Shown: positions 55,588 through 64,000 of the stretch, piece after piece
Layout: every line of letters starts with the position of its first letter
How positions within the stretch are numbered: position 1 is the first letter of the stretch
DNA from: Pseudomonas sp. LP_7_YM
Lineage (GTDB): Bacteria > Pseudomonadota > Gammaproteobacteria > Pseudomonadales > Pseudomonadaceae
Direction of reading: 5' to 3'
DNA length: 64,000 nucleotides
NCBI RefSeq assembly: GCF_004364435.1
Contig: NZ_SOCT01000001.1
Span: forward strand, 434,001 to 498,000
Made by a program: the position numbers and the translations under genes
Notes under the pieces: model-generated
Told to the model about the DNA's origin: nothing
The model's input: the letters and a program-made list of their open reading frames with translations, nothing else
Database searches by the model: none

Positions 55588-56406
55588 CTATTTAAAGCGC
55601 CGCTCGACACCTTTCTCCACCAGCACCTTTGCCGAGATTTCTTCGACCGAAAAGTGCGTGGAGTTGATGTTGGGAATGTTCTCGCGACGGAACAGACCCT
55701 CGACTTCGCGCACTTCGAACTCGCATTGGGCGTAGCTCGAATAGCGGCTGTTGGGTTTACGCTCGTGGCGAATGGCGGTTAGCCGATCCGGGTCGATGGT
55801 CAGCCCGAACAGTTTATTGCGATGTTGTTTGAGCGCAGCCGGCAGTTGCAGGCGCTCCATGTCATCTTCGGTCAGCGGGTAATTGGCTGCGCGAATACCG
55901 AACTGCATGGCCATGTAAAGGCAGGTAGGCGTCTTGCCGCAGCGCGAGACGCCCACCAGAATGATGTCGGCCTTGTCGTAATAGTGGGTTCGTGCGCCGT
56001 CATCATTGTCCAGGGCGAAGTTCACCGCCTCGATCCGCTCCATGTAGTTGGAGTTGTGACTGATGGAATGGGATTTACCCACGGAATAGGAGGAGTGTGA
56101 ACTAAGCTCCTGCTCGAGCGGCGCCAGAAAGGTCGAAAAGATGTCGATCATGAAGCCGTCGGACGTCGCCAGAATCTCGCGGATGTCCTGATTGACGATG
56201 GTGTCGAAGATGATCGGCCGCACCTCATCCTTCTCGGCTGCTTTGTTGATTTGCTGCACCATGGCCCGTGCCTTCTCGACGCTGTCGATATAGGGCCTTG
56301 TGAACTTGTTGAACGTTATGTTTTCAAATTGCGCTAGCAGGCTCTGGCCAAGGGTTTCGGCAGTGATGCCGGTGCCGTCGGAGATGAAGAAAGCGGATCG
56401 TTTCAT
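55588..56406 (-). CDS. Phosphoenolpyruvate synthase regulatory protein (kinase/pyrophosphorylase, DUF299)
   Basis: A 272-residue DUF299 protein. The P-loop-like [17 protein letters not shown] lies near residue 152; other conserved parts are [20 protein letters not shown] at the N-terminus and [20 protein letters not shown] near the C-terminus. The family uses ADP to phosphorylate a Thr of PEP synthase, shutting it off, and restores it by phosphate-dependent dephosphorylation. It is divergent from ppsA, its target, with 185 bp between starts. Confidence 0.93.
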   Translation of the reverse strand: MKRSAFFISDGTGITAETLGQSLLAQFENITFNKFTRPYIDSVEKARAMVQQINKAAEKDEVRPIIFDTIVNQDIREILATSDGFMIDIFSTFLAPLEQELSSHSSYSVGKSHSISHNSNYMERIEAVNFALDNDDGARTHYYDKADIILVGVSRCGKTPTCLYMAMQFGIRAANYPLTEDDMERLQLPAALKQHRNKLFGLTIDPDRLTAIRHERKPNSRYSSYAQCEFEVREVEGLFRRENIPNINSTHFSVEEISAKVLVEKGVERRFK

Positions 56407-56591
56407 TTGCGCCCTGGGCCTTAAGCTGGTGACGATTCTTGGATATCATAGGCGAGCTTGCGTGCCTGACTGGTCGCATTCTAACGAGTTTTACGCCTCA
56501 GACTTCAAGATCCGGACCCCCCGTGCGCAGAATCCGTTTTCCCAGCGCCAAAGCTTTTCCCAACAACAAATCGGTTAGTGGAGAGATCACC

Positions 56592-58967
56592 TTGGTAGAG
56601 TACGTAGTTTCCCTCGATAAGCTCGGCAAACATGATGTTGAGCATGTGGGGGGCAAGAACGCATCCCTCGGCGAGATGATCAGCAACCTGGCGGGCGCAG
56701 GCGTTTCCGTCCCCGGTGGCTTCGCCACTACCGCTCAGGCCTATCGTGATTTTCTTGAGCAGAGTGGTCTGAACGATCAGATTCACAAGGCACTCGATGA
56801 GCTGGATGTCGACGACGTCAATGCGCTGGCCAGAACCGGCGCGCAGATTCGTCAGTGGATCATGAAAGCTGAGTTCCCCGAGAAGCTCAACGCTGAAATT
56901 CGTACCGCTTTCGCCGAACTGTCGGCGGGCAACCCGGACATCGCCGTTGCCGTGCGTTCTTCCGCTACCGCAGAAGACCTTCCTGACGCATCCTTTGCCG
57001 GTCAACAGGAGACCTTCCTTAATATCCGTGGCGTGGAAAACGTGATCCGGGCCGCCAAGGAAGTATTTGCCTCGCTGTTCAACGACCGCGCTATCTCGTA
57101 CCGCGTGCACCAGGGTTTCGATCACAAGCTGGTGGCATTGTCCGCTGGCGTGCAGCGCATGGTGCGCTCCGAAACCGGCACGGCCGGGGTGATGTTCACC
57201 CTGGACACCGAATCCGGCTTCCGTGACGTGGTATTCATCACCGGCGCTTACGGCCTGGGCGAAACCGTCGTCCAGGGCGCAGTCAACCCTGACGAATTCT
57301 ACGTGCACAAAAATACCCTCGAAGCCGGGCGCCCGGCGATCCTGCGCAGGAATCTGGGCAGTAAGGCGATCAAGATGATCTACGGCGACGAGGCCAAGGC
57401 CGGTAAGTCGGTCAAGGTCATCGATGTCGAGGCCGCAGACCGTTCACGTTTCTGTCTGAGCGACGAAGAAGTCAGCAACCTGGCGCGCCAGGCGATAATC
57501 ATCGAAAAGCACTATCAGTGTCCGATGGACATCGAGTGGGCCAAGGATGGCGACGACGGCAAGCTGTACATCGTTCAGGCCCGTCCTGAAACCGTGAAGA
57601 GCCGCAGTTCCGGCAACGTCATGGAGCGCTACTTGCTCAAAGAGAAGGGCACCGTGCTGGCCGAAGGTCGTGCCATTGGTCAACGCATCGGCGCTGGCAA
57701 GGTGCGGATCATCAAGGACGTGTCCGAGATGGACAAGGTCCAGGCAGGCGATGTACTGGTGTCCGACATGACCGACCCAGACTGGGAACCGGTCATGAAG
57801 CGCGCCAGTGCCATTGTCACCAACCGTGGTGGCCGTACCTGCCACGCCGCGATCATCGCCCGCGAGCTGGGCATTCCCGCTGTCGTCGGTTGCGGCAACG
57901 CGACCGAGCTGTTGAAGGACGGCCAGGGCGTGACGGTTTCCTGCGCCGAGGGCGACACCGGCTATATTTTCGAAGGTGAACTGGGTTTCGATATAAAGCA
58001 GAACTCCGTAGATGCCATGCCGGAGCTGCCGTTCAAGATCATGATGAACGTCGGCAACCCCGATCGCGCATTCGATTTCGCCCAGTTGCCCAACGCCGGT
58101 ATCGGTCTTGCACGTCTTGAGTTCATCATCAACCGCATGATCGGCGTGCATCCCAAGGCTTTGCTGAATTACCCGAACCTGCCGTTGGACATCAAGGAAA
58201 GCGTCGACAAACGCATCGCCGGTTACAACGATCCGGTGGGCTTCTATGTCGAGAAGCTGGTGGAAGGGATCAGTACCCTGGCCGCAGCCTTTTCGCCGAA
58301 GAAAGTCATCGTGCGCCTCTCGGATTTCAAGTCCAACGAATACGCCAACCTGATCGGCGGCAAGCTGTACGAGCCCGAAGAAGAAAACCCGATGCTGGGT
58401 TTCCGCGGTGCTTCGCGTTACATCAGTGAAAACTTCCGTGACTGTTTCGAACTGGAATGCCGTGCCCTCAAGCGCGTGCGTAACGAGATGGGCCTGACCA
58501 ACGTCGAGATCATGGTGCCGTTCGTCCGCACTCTGGGAGAGGCGAGTCAGGTGGTCGACCTGCTCGCTGAGAACGGCTTGGCCCGCGGCGATAATGGCCT
58601 GCGGGTCATCATGATGTGCGAACTGCCGTCAAATGCCATCCTGGCGGAAGAATTCCTGGAGTTCTTCGACGGTTTCTCCATCGGCTCCAACGACCTGACC
58701 CAATTGACCTTGGGCCTGGACCGCGATTCAGGGATCATCGCGCACCTGTTCGACGAGCGTAATCCTGCAGTCAAGAAGCTGCTGTCCAACGCCATCCAGG
58801 CTTGTAACAAGGCTGGCAAGTACATCGGTATTTGCGGTCAGGGTCCGTCCGATCACCCCGATCTGGCGCGCTGGCTGATGGAGCAGGGCATCGAAAGCGT
58901 TTCGCTGAACCCCGATTCGGTGCTGGAGACCTGGTTCTTCCTGTCCGAGGAAGACGCGCCTAAATAA
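56592..58967 (+). CDS. ppsA: Phosphoenolpyruvate synthase
   Basis: A 791-residue PEP synthase, full length. It has an N-terminal ATP-grasp domain ([33 protein letters not shown]), a swivelling phospho-His domain ([21 protein letters not shown]) and a C-terminal PEP/pyruvate TIM barrel ([35 protein letters not shown]). It makes PEP from pyruvate and ATP for gluconeogenesis. I use the TTG start before [11 protein letters not shown] because it matches the known Pseudomonas N-terminus and has GGAGAG upstream. The frame stays open a further 51 codons upstream. Pyruvate from the prp operon nearby would feed it. Confidence 0.95.
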   Translation: MVEYVVSLDKLGKHDVEHVGGKNASLGEMISNLAGAGVSVPGGFATTAQAYRDFLEQSGLNDQIHKALDELDVDDVNALARTGAQIRQWIMKAEFPEKLNAEIRTAFAELSAGNPDIAVAVRSSATAEDLPDASFAGQQETFLNIRGVENVIRAAKEVFASLFNDRAISYRVHQGFDHKLVALSAGVQRMVRSETGTAGVMFTLDTESGFRDVVFITGAYGLGETVVQGAVNPDEFYVHKNTLEAGRPAILRRNLGSKAIKMIYGDEAKAGKSVKVIDVEAADRSRFCLSDEEVSNLARQAIIIEKHYQCPMDIEWAKDGDDGKLYIVQARPETVKSRSSGNVMERYLLKEKGTVLAEGRAIGQRIGAGKVRIIKDVSEMDKVQAGDVLVSDMTDPDWEPVMKRASAIVTNRGGRTCHAAIIARELGIPAVVGCGNATELLKDGQGVTVSCAEGDTGYIFEGELGFDIKQNSVDAMPELPFKIMMNVGNPDRAFDFAQLPNAGIGLARLEFIINRMIGVHPKALLNYPNLPLDIKESVDKRIAGYNDPVGFYVEKLVEGISTLAAAFSPKKVIVRLSDFKSNEYANLIGGKLYEPEEENPMLGFRGASRYISENFRDCFELECRALKRVRNEMGLTNVEIMVPFVRTLGEASQVVDLLAENGLARGDNGLRVIMMCELPSNAILAEEFLEFFDGFSIGSNDLTQLTLGLDRDSGIIAHLFDERNPAVKKLLSNAIQACNKAGKYIGICGQGPSDHPDLARWLMEQGIESVSLNPDSVLETWFFLSEEDAPK

Positions 58968-59008
58968 TGTAAGATGCGGGCCCGTTTCGGCGGGCCGGTC
59001 AGCTGAGA

Positions 59009-59039
59009 AGGGCGGTCTCATCGACTCCGCCCTTTTTTT
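59009..59039 (+). terminator. Rho-independent terminator of ppsA
   Basis: AGGGCGG (59009-59015) pairs with CCGCCCT (59027-59033), followed by seven T (59033-59039), 42 bp after the ppsA stop. A second hairpin, GGCCCG/CGGGCC, lies just upstream. Confidence 0.92.
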
Positions 59040-59129
59040 GCGACTTTTTCGTCTGCAAGGTTCAGCGCCGGGACAGCGCGGACATGCTATCTCTGGCGAC
59101 GCGCCATTTTTTCGAGTCAAGCAAAAGCA

Positions 59130-60122
59130 ATGCAAAGCAGCAGCCATCTATTTCCTGTGGCCTTGATCAGCGCCGAGCGGCGTGGCGATCTGATTGAGGA
59201 CGTATACCGTCTCAAACCCGGAAACAGCACGGACTTCACCGTCGAGCTGGTCGTAACCCGACTGGGCCGGGTAGCGGATCCTGACGTGCGCGGCGTTCCG
59301 GTCATCCTGCTGCACGGCAGCTTTTCCAATCGACGCCTCTGGTATTCCCCGAAAGGTATCGGCCTGGGAGCCTATCTGGCGCGTGCCGGGTTCGACGTGT
59401 GGATTGCAGAAATGCGTGGGCACGGCCTATCGGCGCGCAATCAGGCCTATCGGCACAACTGCGTGGCCGACTACGCGCGATACGATCTGCCTGCCATTGC
59501 TGCTTTCGTGACTGAACAGAGCGGCCAATCGCCGCACTGGATCGGCCATTCTCTGGGCGGCACGACCTTGGCAGCAGCCTTGGGCGGGCATTATCTCGAC
59601 GCTGGCCAAGCTGCCTCGGTTGCGCTGTTCGGCAGTCAGGTCACCCGCGGCTTCTGGCCACTCAAAGTCCCGCCACTCACGTGGGGCGCTCGTTTGTTCC
59701 TCAAGCGCTTCGAGCATGTATCAGGACCGCGCCTCAAGCGCGGGCCTGAAGACGAGCCGATGGGTGTCATTCTTGAAAGCATGCGCTGGCATGGGTTGTT
59801 TGGCCGCTTCGGCGACAAAAACGACGACTGGTGGTCAGGCCTGCAAACCGTGGAAGTCCCGACCTTGTGCGTTTCGGCGGTCGGTGACCATCAGGACCCG
59901 GAATGGGCATGTCGCGAAATGTTCGAGCAGTTTGGCACCGAGGACAAGGAGTTTCTCGTTCTAGGGCGCGTGCATGGCTACACCGAAGACTTCGGTCATG
60001 TGCAGATGCTGGTCAGCAAGGCCGCCCAGGCGCAGGTCTGGCCCCGGGTGGTTGACTGGCTGAACCATCGAGCCGCTGCCGTACCACCTGAATCAATGCT
60101 GAACAGGATGGCAACTTCCTGA
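59130..60122 (+). CDS. Alpha/beta hydrolase
   Basis: A 330-residue alpha/beta hydrolase. Features are the oxyanion HGSFSNRRLW (VILLHG), the nucleophile elbow WIGHSLGGTTLA with Ser near residue 142, an acid near SAVGDHQDP, and the likely catalytic His in RVHGYTEDFGH. No signal peptide. The same gene lies between ppsA and rraA in other Pseudomonas. Probably an esterase or lipase-like enzyme of unknown substrate. Confidence 0.87.
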   Translation: MQSSSHLFPVALISAERRGDLIEDVYRLKPGNSTDFTVELVVTRLGRVADPDVRGVPVILLHGSFSNRRLWYSPKGIGLGAYLARAGFDVWIAEMRGHGLSARNQAYRHNCVADYARYDLPAIAAFVTEQSGQSPHWIGHSLGGTTLAAALGGHYLDAGQAASVALFGSQVTRGFWPLKVPPLTWGARLFLKRFEHVSGPRLKRGPEDEPMGVILESMRWHGLFGRFGDKNDDWWSGLQTVEVPTLCVSAVGDHQDPEWACREMFEQFGTEDKEFLVLGRVHGYTEDFGHVQMLVSKAAQAQVWPRVVDWLNHRAAAVPPESMLNRMATS

Positions 60123-60349
60123 TACCTGGCCACGGCAAAGCATTCCTATGTCGGCTGCCAGTCGTTAAGCTGCCGGCGGTCGGAAGCGGTCTGGGGCGAA
60201 GCAGCCTGTGACGGGCACTCGTCGGTCAGGTTATTGTTCTATATAAAGGAAGCTTCGAGATGGTCGATATGCTTAGGCGTGCGAGCCATCTGAACGGGCG
60301 CAAGCAGGTTCATCCCTGCAATCGATGCCTTCACTGACAGGAGTTACCC

Positions 60350-60838
60350 ATGCGCTACAGCACCCCGGATCTGTGCGATGCTTACCCTGAACGGGTTCAG
60401 GTGGTCGAGCCGATGTTCAGCAGCTTTGGCGGCCGCGACTCGTTCGGTGGGCAGATAGTCACCCTCAAATGCTTCGAAGACAATTCGCTGGTGCGTGAGC
60501 AGTCCGAGCAGGAAGGCAAAGGCAAAGTATTGGTCATTGATGGTGGTGGTTCGCTGCGCTGCGCGTTGTTGGGAGACATGCTGGCGGAGAAGGCCGCCAG
60601 AAATGGCTGGGAAGGAATGGTCATCTATGGATGCGTGCGCGATGTCGATGTGTTGGCACAGACCGATCTCGGTGTGCAGGCATTGGCCAGCCACCCGCTC
60701 AAGACCGACAAGCGCGGCCTGGGTGATCTGAATGTCGTGGTGAGCTTTGGCGGTGTAACGTTCCGTCCGGGTCAATACGTCTATGCCGACAATAACGGCA
60801 TCATTGTTTCGCCAAGCCCTTTGGAAATGCCGGATTGA
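60350..60838 (+). CDS. rraA: Ribonuclease E activity regulator RraA
   Basis: A 162-residue RraA protein. It has [64 protein letters not shown] and KTDKRGLGD, the RraA/HMG-aldolase core. E. coli RraA inhibits RNase E; proteins of this fold can also show metal-dependent aldolase activity. AGGAG precedes the ATG. Only 18 bp separate its stop from the first possible cmaX start, so co-transcription is likely. Confidence 0.94.
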   Translation: MRYSTPDLCDAYPERVQVVEPMFSSFGGRDSFGGQIVTLKCFEDNSLVREQSEQEGKGKVLVIDGGGSLRCALLGDMLAEKAARNGWEGMVIYGCVRDVDVLAQTDLGVQALASHPLKTDKRGLGDLNVVVSFGGVTFRPGQYVYADNNGIIVSPSPLEMPD

Positions 60839-60886
60839 CCGGCCTTAAATCCGTGTATGCAAGACGGCCAGGACAGCAGCGACCGA

Positions 60887-61882
60887 ATGTTCGATGAAAA
60901 AAACGCGCAATGGGGCTTGGTACATGCCTTGGTGCTGGATGGCAAAGGCGGAGCGCGCGCAATAGCTCGAACCGAACTGGACAGCCTTGAACTGGATGCC
61001 TCTCAGAGCCTGTGGCTCCATTGGGACCGTAGTCATCCCCAGACCCAGACATGGTTGCGCAATTCCAGCGGCCTTAGTCAGTTCGTCTGCGATCTCATGC
61101 TGGAAGAAAATACCCGGCCAAGGCTGTTGCAACTGCCGGAAAGCGAGCTGCTGCTGTTTTTGCGCGGTGTGAACCTGAATCCGGGTGCCGAACCTGAAGA
61201 TATGGTCTCAGTACGTATCTTCGCTGCAGCGCAAAGGGTGATTTCGTTGCGCCTTCGCTCCCTGAAGGCAACTGACGAGCTGATTGATCTCTTCGCTCAG
61301 GGTAAAGGGCCGAAGACAGCTTCTGAATTACTGGTTTATCTGGCGCAGCTGCTGACCGACAAGGTACAGGCGGTGGTCAGTGACTTGACCGAATTGGTCG
61401 ACGACATGGAAGACAGAATAGATGCCGACGAACGGTATATGCCCGAGCACGGCAACATGGTGCATATCCGCAGAAGGGCGGCGGGGATGCGGCGATTCCT
61501 CGCACCGCAGCGGGAAATCTACGCGCAATTGACCCGCAGCAAGATGCCCTGGTTTCTAGAGGATGATGCTGATTACTGGAACGAGCTGAACAATAGCCTG
61601 ACGCGTTATCTGGAAGAACTGGAATTAAGCCGCGAGCGCGTTGGATTGGTGCTTGAAGCCGAAGACAGACGCCTCAATGAGCGGATGAACCGGACCATGT
61701 ACCGATTTGGTATCGTCACTGGTATCTTCCTGCCGATGAGTTTCCTGACGGGGCTGTTGGGTATCAACGTCGGGGGCATCCCGGGGTCCGATAACCCTCA
61801 TGGCTTTCTGATGGCGTGTGGGCTGATTATCGCCGTCGCGGTGGCACAATTGTGGTTGTTCCGGCTATTACGATGGGTGTGA
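60887..61882 (+). CDS. cmaX: CorA/ZntB family divalent metal transporter CmaX
   Basis: A 331-residue CorA-type transporter: a long cytoplasmic N-terminal domain rich in charged residues, a long helix (LEELELSRERVGLVLEAEDRRLNERMNRTMY in part), then two membrane segments at the C-terminus. The loop motif is GIN (LTGLLGINVGG), as in ZntB, rather than the GMN of CorA. I start at the ATG before FDEKNAQWG, which gives ZntB-like length; an ATG 10 codons upstream has no ribosome site. In P. aeruginosa and P. fluorescens it heads the cmaX-crfX-cmpX-sigX-oprF cluster. Confidence 0.88.
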   Translation: MFDEKNAQWGLVHALVLDGKGGARAIARTELDSLELDASQSLWLHWDRSHPQTQTWLRNSSGLSQFVCDLMLEENTRPRLLQLPESELLLFLRGVNLNPGAEPEDMVSVRIFAAAQRVISLRLRSLKATDELIDLFAQGKGPKTASELLVYLAQLLTDKVQAVVSDLTELVDDMEDRIDADERYMPEHGNMVHIRRRAAGMRRFLAPQREIYAQLTRSKMPWFLEDDADYWNELNNSLTRYLEELELSRERVGLVLEAEDRRLNERMNRTMYRFGIVTGIFLPMSFLTGLLGINVGGIPGSDNPHGFLMACGLIIAVAVAQLWLFRLLRWV

Positions 61883-61968
61883 AGAGGCAAAAAAAGCGTG
61901 GCGCATTACTTGAGTTGTGACTTATGCAGAACTGCCTGCGTCTTTCAGTGACGTTACGTGAGGTGCAC

Positions 61969-62232
61969 ATGCACGACCCGTTTGAAGAATCACTGAGAGA
62001 CATGCTCAACTCTTCGTCCTGCAGCCGGGACGACGATGCGGCGCTGGGCCGCGTCTTGAAGACTGCCAATCGTCAGGTCGGCGCCGGGGACTTGTTCAGT
62101 TTGCTTGGTCGTTGTACGCAGGCATTGATGATCGCCGTGAATAACGGCTCGGCTCATGTTTCCCCTGTTTCCCGTCGAAAGACGATGATTGCCGGCACCG
62201 CTTTTTCCGGTGCTCAAGACAAGGCTGAATGA
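61969..62232 (+). CDS. crfX: Small conserved protein CrfX
   Basis: An 87-residue protein beginning HDPFEESLRDMLNSSSCSRDDDAALG and containing GDLFSLLGRCTQALMIAVNNGSAHVSPV. GAGG five bases before the ATG supports this start. It has no membrane segment or known domain. Its stop overlaps the start of cmpX (ATGA), so the two are translationally coupled. The position between cmaX and cmpX identifies it as crfX. Function unknown; a role in cell-envelope control with SigX is suspected from linkage. Confidence 0.85.
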   Translation: MHDPFEESLRDMLNSSSCSRDDDAALGRVLKTANRQVGAGDLFSLLGRCTQALMIAVNNGSAHVSPVSRRKTMIAGTAFSGAQDKAE

Positions 62233-63059
62233 ATATGGAACTGGATCTCTGGACACAGAGCCTGGTCACTGCAATGACTGCGTTGTGGACCAAAGTCGCT
62301 AACTTCATCCCGAATCTGTTTGGCGCTCTGGTGGTTGTTCTCCTGGGCTTCGTGGTTGCGAAACTGCTGGACACCCTGTTATCCAAGTTGTTGGCCAAAG
62401 TCGGGCTTGACCGCCTGATGGGCGGTACCGGCCTCACTAAGCTGATCAGCCGCGCAGGCGTGCAGGTGCCTATCTCGACGCTGATCGGAAAGATTGTGTA
62501 TTGGTTCGTGCTCTTGATTTTCCTGGTATCGGCTGCAGAATCCCTCGGCCTTGAGCGGGTCTCCGCGACGCTGGACATGCTGGCACTGTATTTGCCGAAG
62601 GTATTTGGCGCGGCACTGGTGTTGTTGGTAGGCGTTTTACTGGCACAACTGGTCAACGGGATTGTGCGTGGCGCAGCTGAAGGTGTGGGGCTGGATTACT
62701 CGGCCGGGCTGGGACGTATCGCCCAATGGCTGGTCATTATCATCAGTATCTCAGTGGCAATCAGCCAGCTTGAGGTGAAAACCGACCTGTTGAACCACGT
62801 CATCGTTATCGGATTAATTACCGTTGGTCTGGCCGTTGCCCTAGCCATGGGCCTGGGAAGTCGTGAGATTGCGAGCCAGATCCTGGCAGGAATTTATGTT
62901 CGCGAGTTGTATCAGGTAGGGCAACAAGTGCGTGTTGGAGAGGTCGAAGGACAGATCGAAGAGATTGGCACGGTGAAAACCATCCTGCTGACCGATGAAG
63001 GAGAGCTGGTTTCGTTGTCGAACCGGATCCTTCTCGAGCAGCGAGTGTGCAGCCGCTGA
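62229..63059 (+). CDS. cmpX: Mechanosensitive-channel-like membrane protein CmpX
   Basis: A 276-residue inner-membrane protein with about four to five hydrophobic segments (FGALVVVLLGFVVAKLL, VYWFVLLIFLVSAAESLG, FGAALVLLVGVLLAQLV, AQWLVIIISISVAI, VIVIGLITVGLAVALAMGLG). A soluble tail shows YQVGQQVRVGEVEGQIEEIG..VKTILLTDEGELVSLSNR, similar to the MscS beta domain. It probably gates ions or senses membrane tension. The start at ATG 62229 overlaps the crfX stop; an ATG two codons later is possible. Directly upstream of sigX. Confidence 0.92.
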   Translation: MNMELDLWTQSLVTAMTALWTKVANFIPNLFGALVVVLLGFVVAKLLDTLLSKLLAKVGLDRLMGGTGLTKLISRAGVQVPISTLIGKIVYWFVLLIFLVSAAESLGLERVSATLDMLALYLPKVFGAALVLLVGVLLAQLVNGIVRGAAEGVGLDYSAGLGRIAQWLVIIISISVAISQLEVKTDLLNHVIVIGLITVGLAVALAMGLGSREIASQILAGIYVRELYQVGQQVRVGEVEGQIEEIGTVKTILLTDEGELVSLSNRILLEQRVCSR

Positions 63060-63148
63060 ACCGGCAAATCTGCTAATGTATGCCGCCGCAAATTTCCGGA
63101 ATTTCTGGAATGTGGCGGACATTTACCTGACTGTCGGCACGATCTGTT

Positions 63149-63739
63149 TTGAATAACACCCAACCGCTCTCACTGCGTTACGACCCCCGCGAGCTCTCTG
63201 ATGAGGAGCTGGTCGCGCGCTCGCATGCCGAGTTGTTTCATGTGACTCGTGCCTACGAAGAGCTGATGCGTCGCTACCAGCGGACACTTTTTAATGTCTG
63301 CGCACGCTATTTAGGGAACGATCGCGATGCTGACGATGTCTGTCAGGAAGTGATGCTTAAGGTGTTGTATGGGTTGAAAAATTTCGAAGGAAAGTCGAAA
63401 TTCAAGACCTGGCTCTACAGCATTACGTACAACGAATGTATAACGCAGTACAGAAAGGAGCGTCGCAAGCGTCGGTTAATGGACGCTTTGAGTCTCGACC
63501 CACTCGAGGAAGCGTCTGAAGACAAGACGCCGACACCAGAAGAAAAGGGCGGACTCGATCGCTGGCTGGTATACGTAAATCCGATCGACAGGGAGATTCT
63601 GGTGCTACGATTCGTAGCGGAACTGGAATTTCAGGAGATCGCAGACATAATGCATATGGGCCTGAGTGCGACGAAAATGCGGTACAAACGGGCACTTGAT
63701 AAATTACGTGAGAAATTTGCTGGTATTGCCGAAACTTAA
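63149..63739 (+). CDS. sigX: ECF sigma factor SigX
   Basis: A 196-residue ECF sigma factor starting at TTG. Region 2 includes YEELMRRYQRTLFNVCARYLGNDRDADDVCQEVMLKV and FKTWLYSITYNECITQYRKERRKRR (in parts); region 4 includes EFQEIADIMHMGLSATKMRYKRALDKLR. SigX controls oprF and envelope/fatty-acid genes in Pseudomonas. The 90 bp upstream contain a hairpin-prone stretch (CCGCC 63083-63087 with GGCGG 63114-63118 around TTCCGGAA). No dedicated anti-sigma gene is present, as is known for sigX. It is followed by oprF. Confidence 0.94.
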   Translation: MNNTQPLSLRYDPRELSDEELVARSHAELFHVTRAYEELMRRYQRTLFNVCARYLGNDRDADDVCQEVMLKVLYGLKNFEGKSKFKTWLYSITYNECITQYRKERRKRRLMDALSLDPLEEASEDKTPTPEEKGGLDRWLVYVNPIDREILVLRFVAELEFQEIADIMHMGLSATKMRYKRALDKLREKFAGIAET

Positions 63740-63793
63740 ATCGGAGCAAATATCTCTAACGAGCAGGCGAGTTCTGATAGACTTGCCGATGAG

Positions 63794-63824
63794 TTGTCCT
63801 CTGATAGGGGGACTGCTTTACAAT
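63794..63824 (+). promoter_or_regulatory. Candidate promoter region of oprF
   Basis: TACAAT (63819-63824) is a good -10 hexamer 22 bases before the oprF start. A TTGTCC at 63794-63799 is 19 bp upstream, a long spacing, so the -35 is uncertain. A SigX-dependent promoter is expected in this 100 bp gap, but I cannot place it. Confidence 0.35.
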
Positions 63825-63845
63825 CACCAGATGGGGATTTAACGG

Positions 63846-64000
63846 ATGAAACTGAAAAACACCTTGGGCTTGGCCATTGGTACTATTGTTGCCGCAACTT
63901 CGTTCGGCGCTCTGGCACAAGGCCAAGGCGCAGTCGAAATCGAAGGCTTTGCCAAGAAAGAACAGTTCGACAGCGCTCGTAACTTCAAAAACAACGGCAA
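63846..64000 (+). CDS. oprF: Major porin OprF (partial, N-terminus only)
   Basis: The first 51 codons are present before the window ends. The signal peptide is KLKNTLGLAIGTIVAATSFG with cleavage near ALA, followed by the mature N-terminus QGQGAVEIEGFAKKEQFDS, typical of Pseudomonas OprF. In the family an eight-stranded beta barrel and an OmpA-like peptidoglycan-binding domain would follow. It is the structural and slow general porin and the main target of SigX just upstream. Confidence 0.93.
   Translation, partial: MKLKNTLGLAIGTIVAATSFGALAQGQGAVEIEGFAKKEQFDSARNFKNNG

Overview
The window is a 64 kb piece of a Pseudomonas chromosome. Three things point to this: the right end is the cmaX-crfX-cmpX-sigX-oprF cluster that follows ppsA and rraA in Pseudomonas; oprI, cysB/cysH (iron-sulfur type) and thrH are typical of the genus; and the coding regions are GC-rich. 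The large cyclic glucan synthase and the general protein character would fit the P. syringae/P. viridiflava lineage, but that is inference. No tRNA, rRNA, CRISPR array, insertion sequence or prophage was seen. The window is mostly ordinary chromosome with a few accessory patches on the left.

Left part (1-17 kb, almost all on the minus strand). A LysR regulator sits upstream of a flavin monooxygenase, a short-chain dehydrogenase and an MFS transporter cut by the window edge. This looks like a small substrate-induced catabolic or detoxification unit with a perfect palindrome in its control region. A second dehydrogenase, a DUF2986 micro-protein and a plus-strand saccharopine-dehydrogenase-like gene follow. 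Next come a hybrid sensor kinase and a cell-surface-signalling iron uptake unit in the order ECF sigma factor, FecR anti-sigma, TonB-dependent receptor, with a Fur-like box in the promoter. An exported small protein, a GNAT enzyme, a second paralogous hybrid kinase and a Crp/Fnr-type regulator complete the patch.

Middle (17-45 kb). A giant cyclic beta-1,2-glucan synthase (2886 aa) is followed by an exported M20 dipeptidase and a ProP-type osmosensing transporter with a C-terminal coiled coil; osmoadaptation is a theme here. Then come greB, the YbbA/YbbP ABC transporter divergent from tesA, an L,D-transpeptidase convergent with oprI, an aroF/G/H-type DAHP synthase, a thioredoxin-like protein, a 5'-nucleotidase, a universal stress protein, cysB and cysH, thrH and pabB.

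Right part (45-64 kb). A three-gene unit encodes a retropepsin-like protease, a seven-transmembrane inactive transglutaminase and an ATP-grasp ligase; its product is not known to me and it is the best candidate for an undescribed system. The complete 2-methylcitrate (propionate) operon prpR(GntR)-prpB-prpC-acnD-prpF follows, with two identical 10-base operator candidates bracketing a good sigma-70 promoter. After that come the PEP synthase regulatory protein and divergent ppsA, an alpha/beta hydrolase, rraA, and cmaX-crfX-cmpX-sigX with the start of oprF at the right edge.
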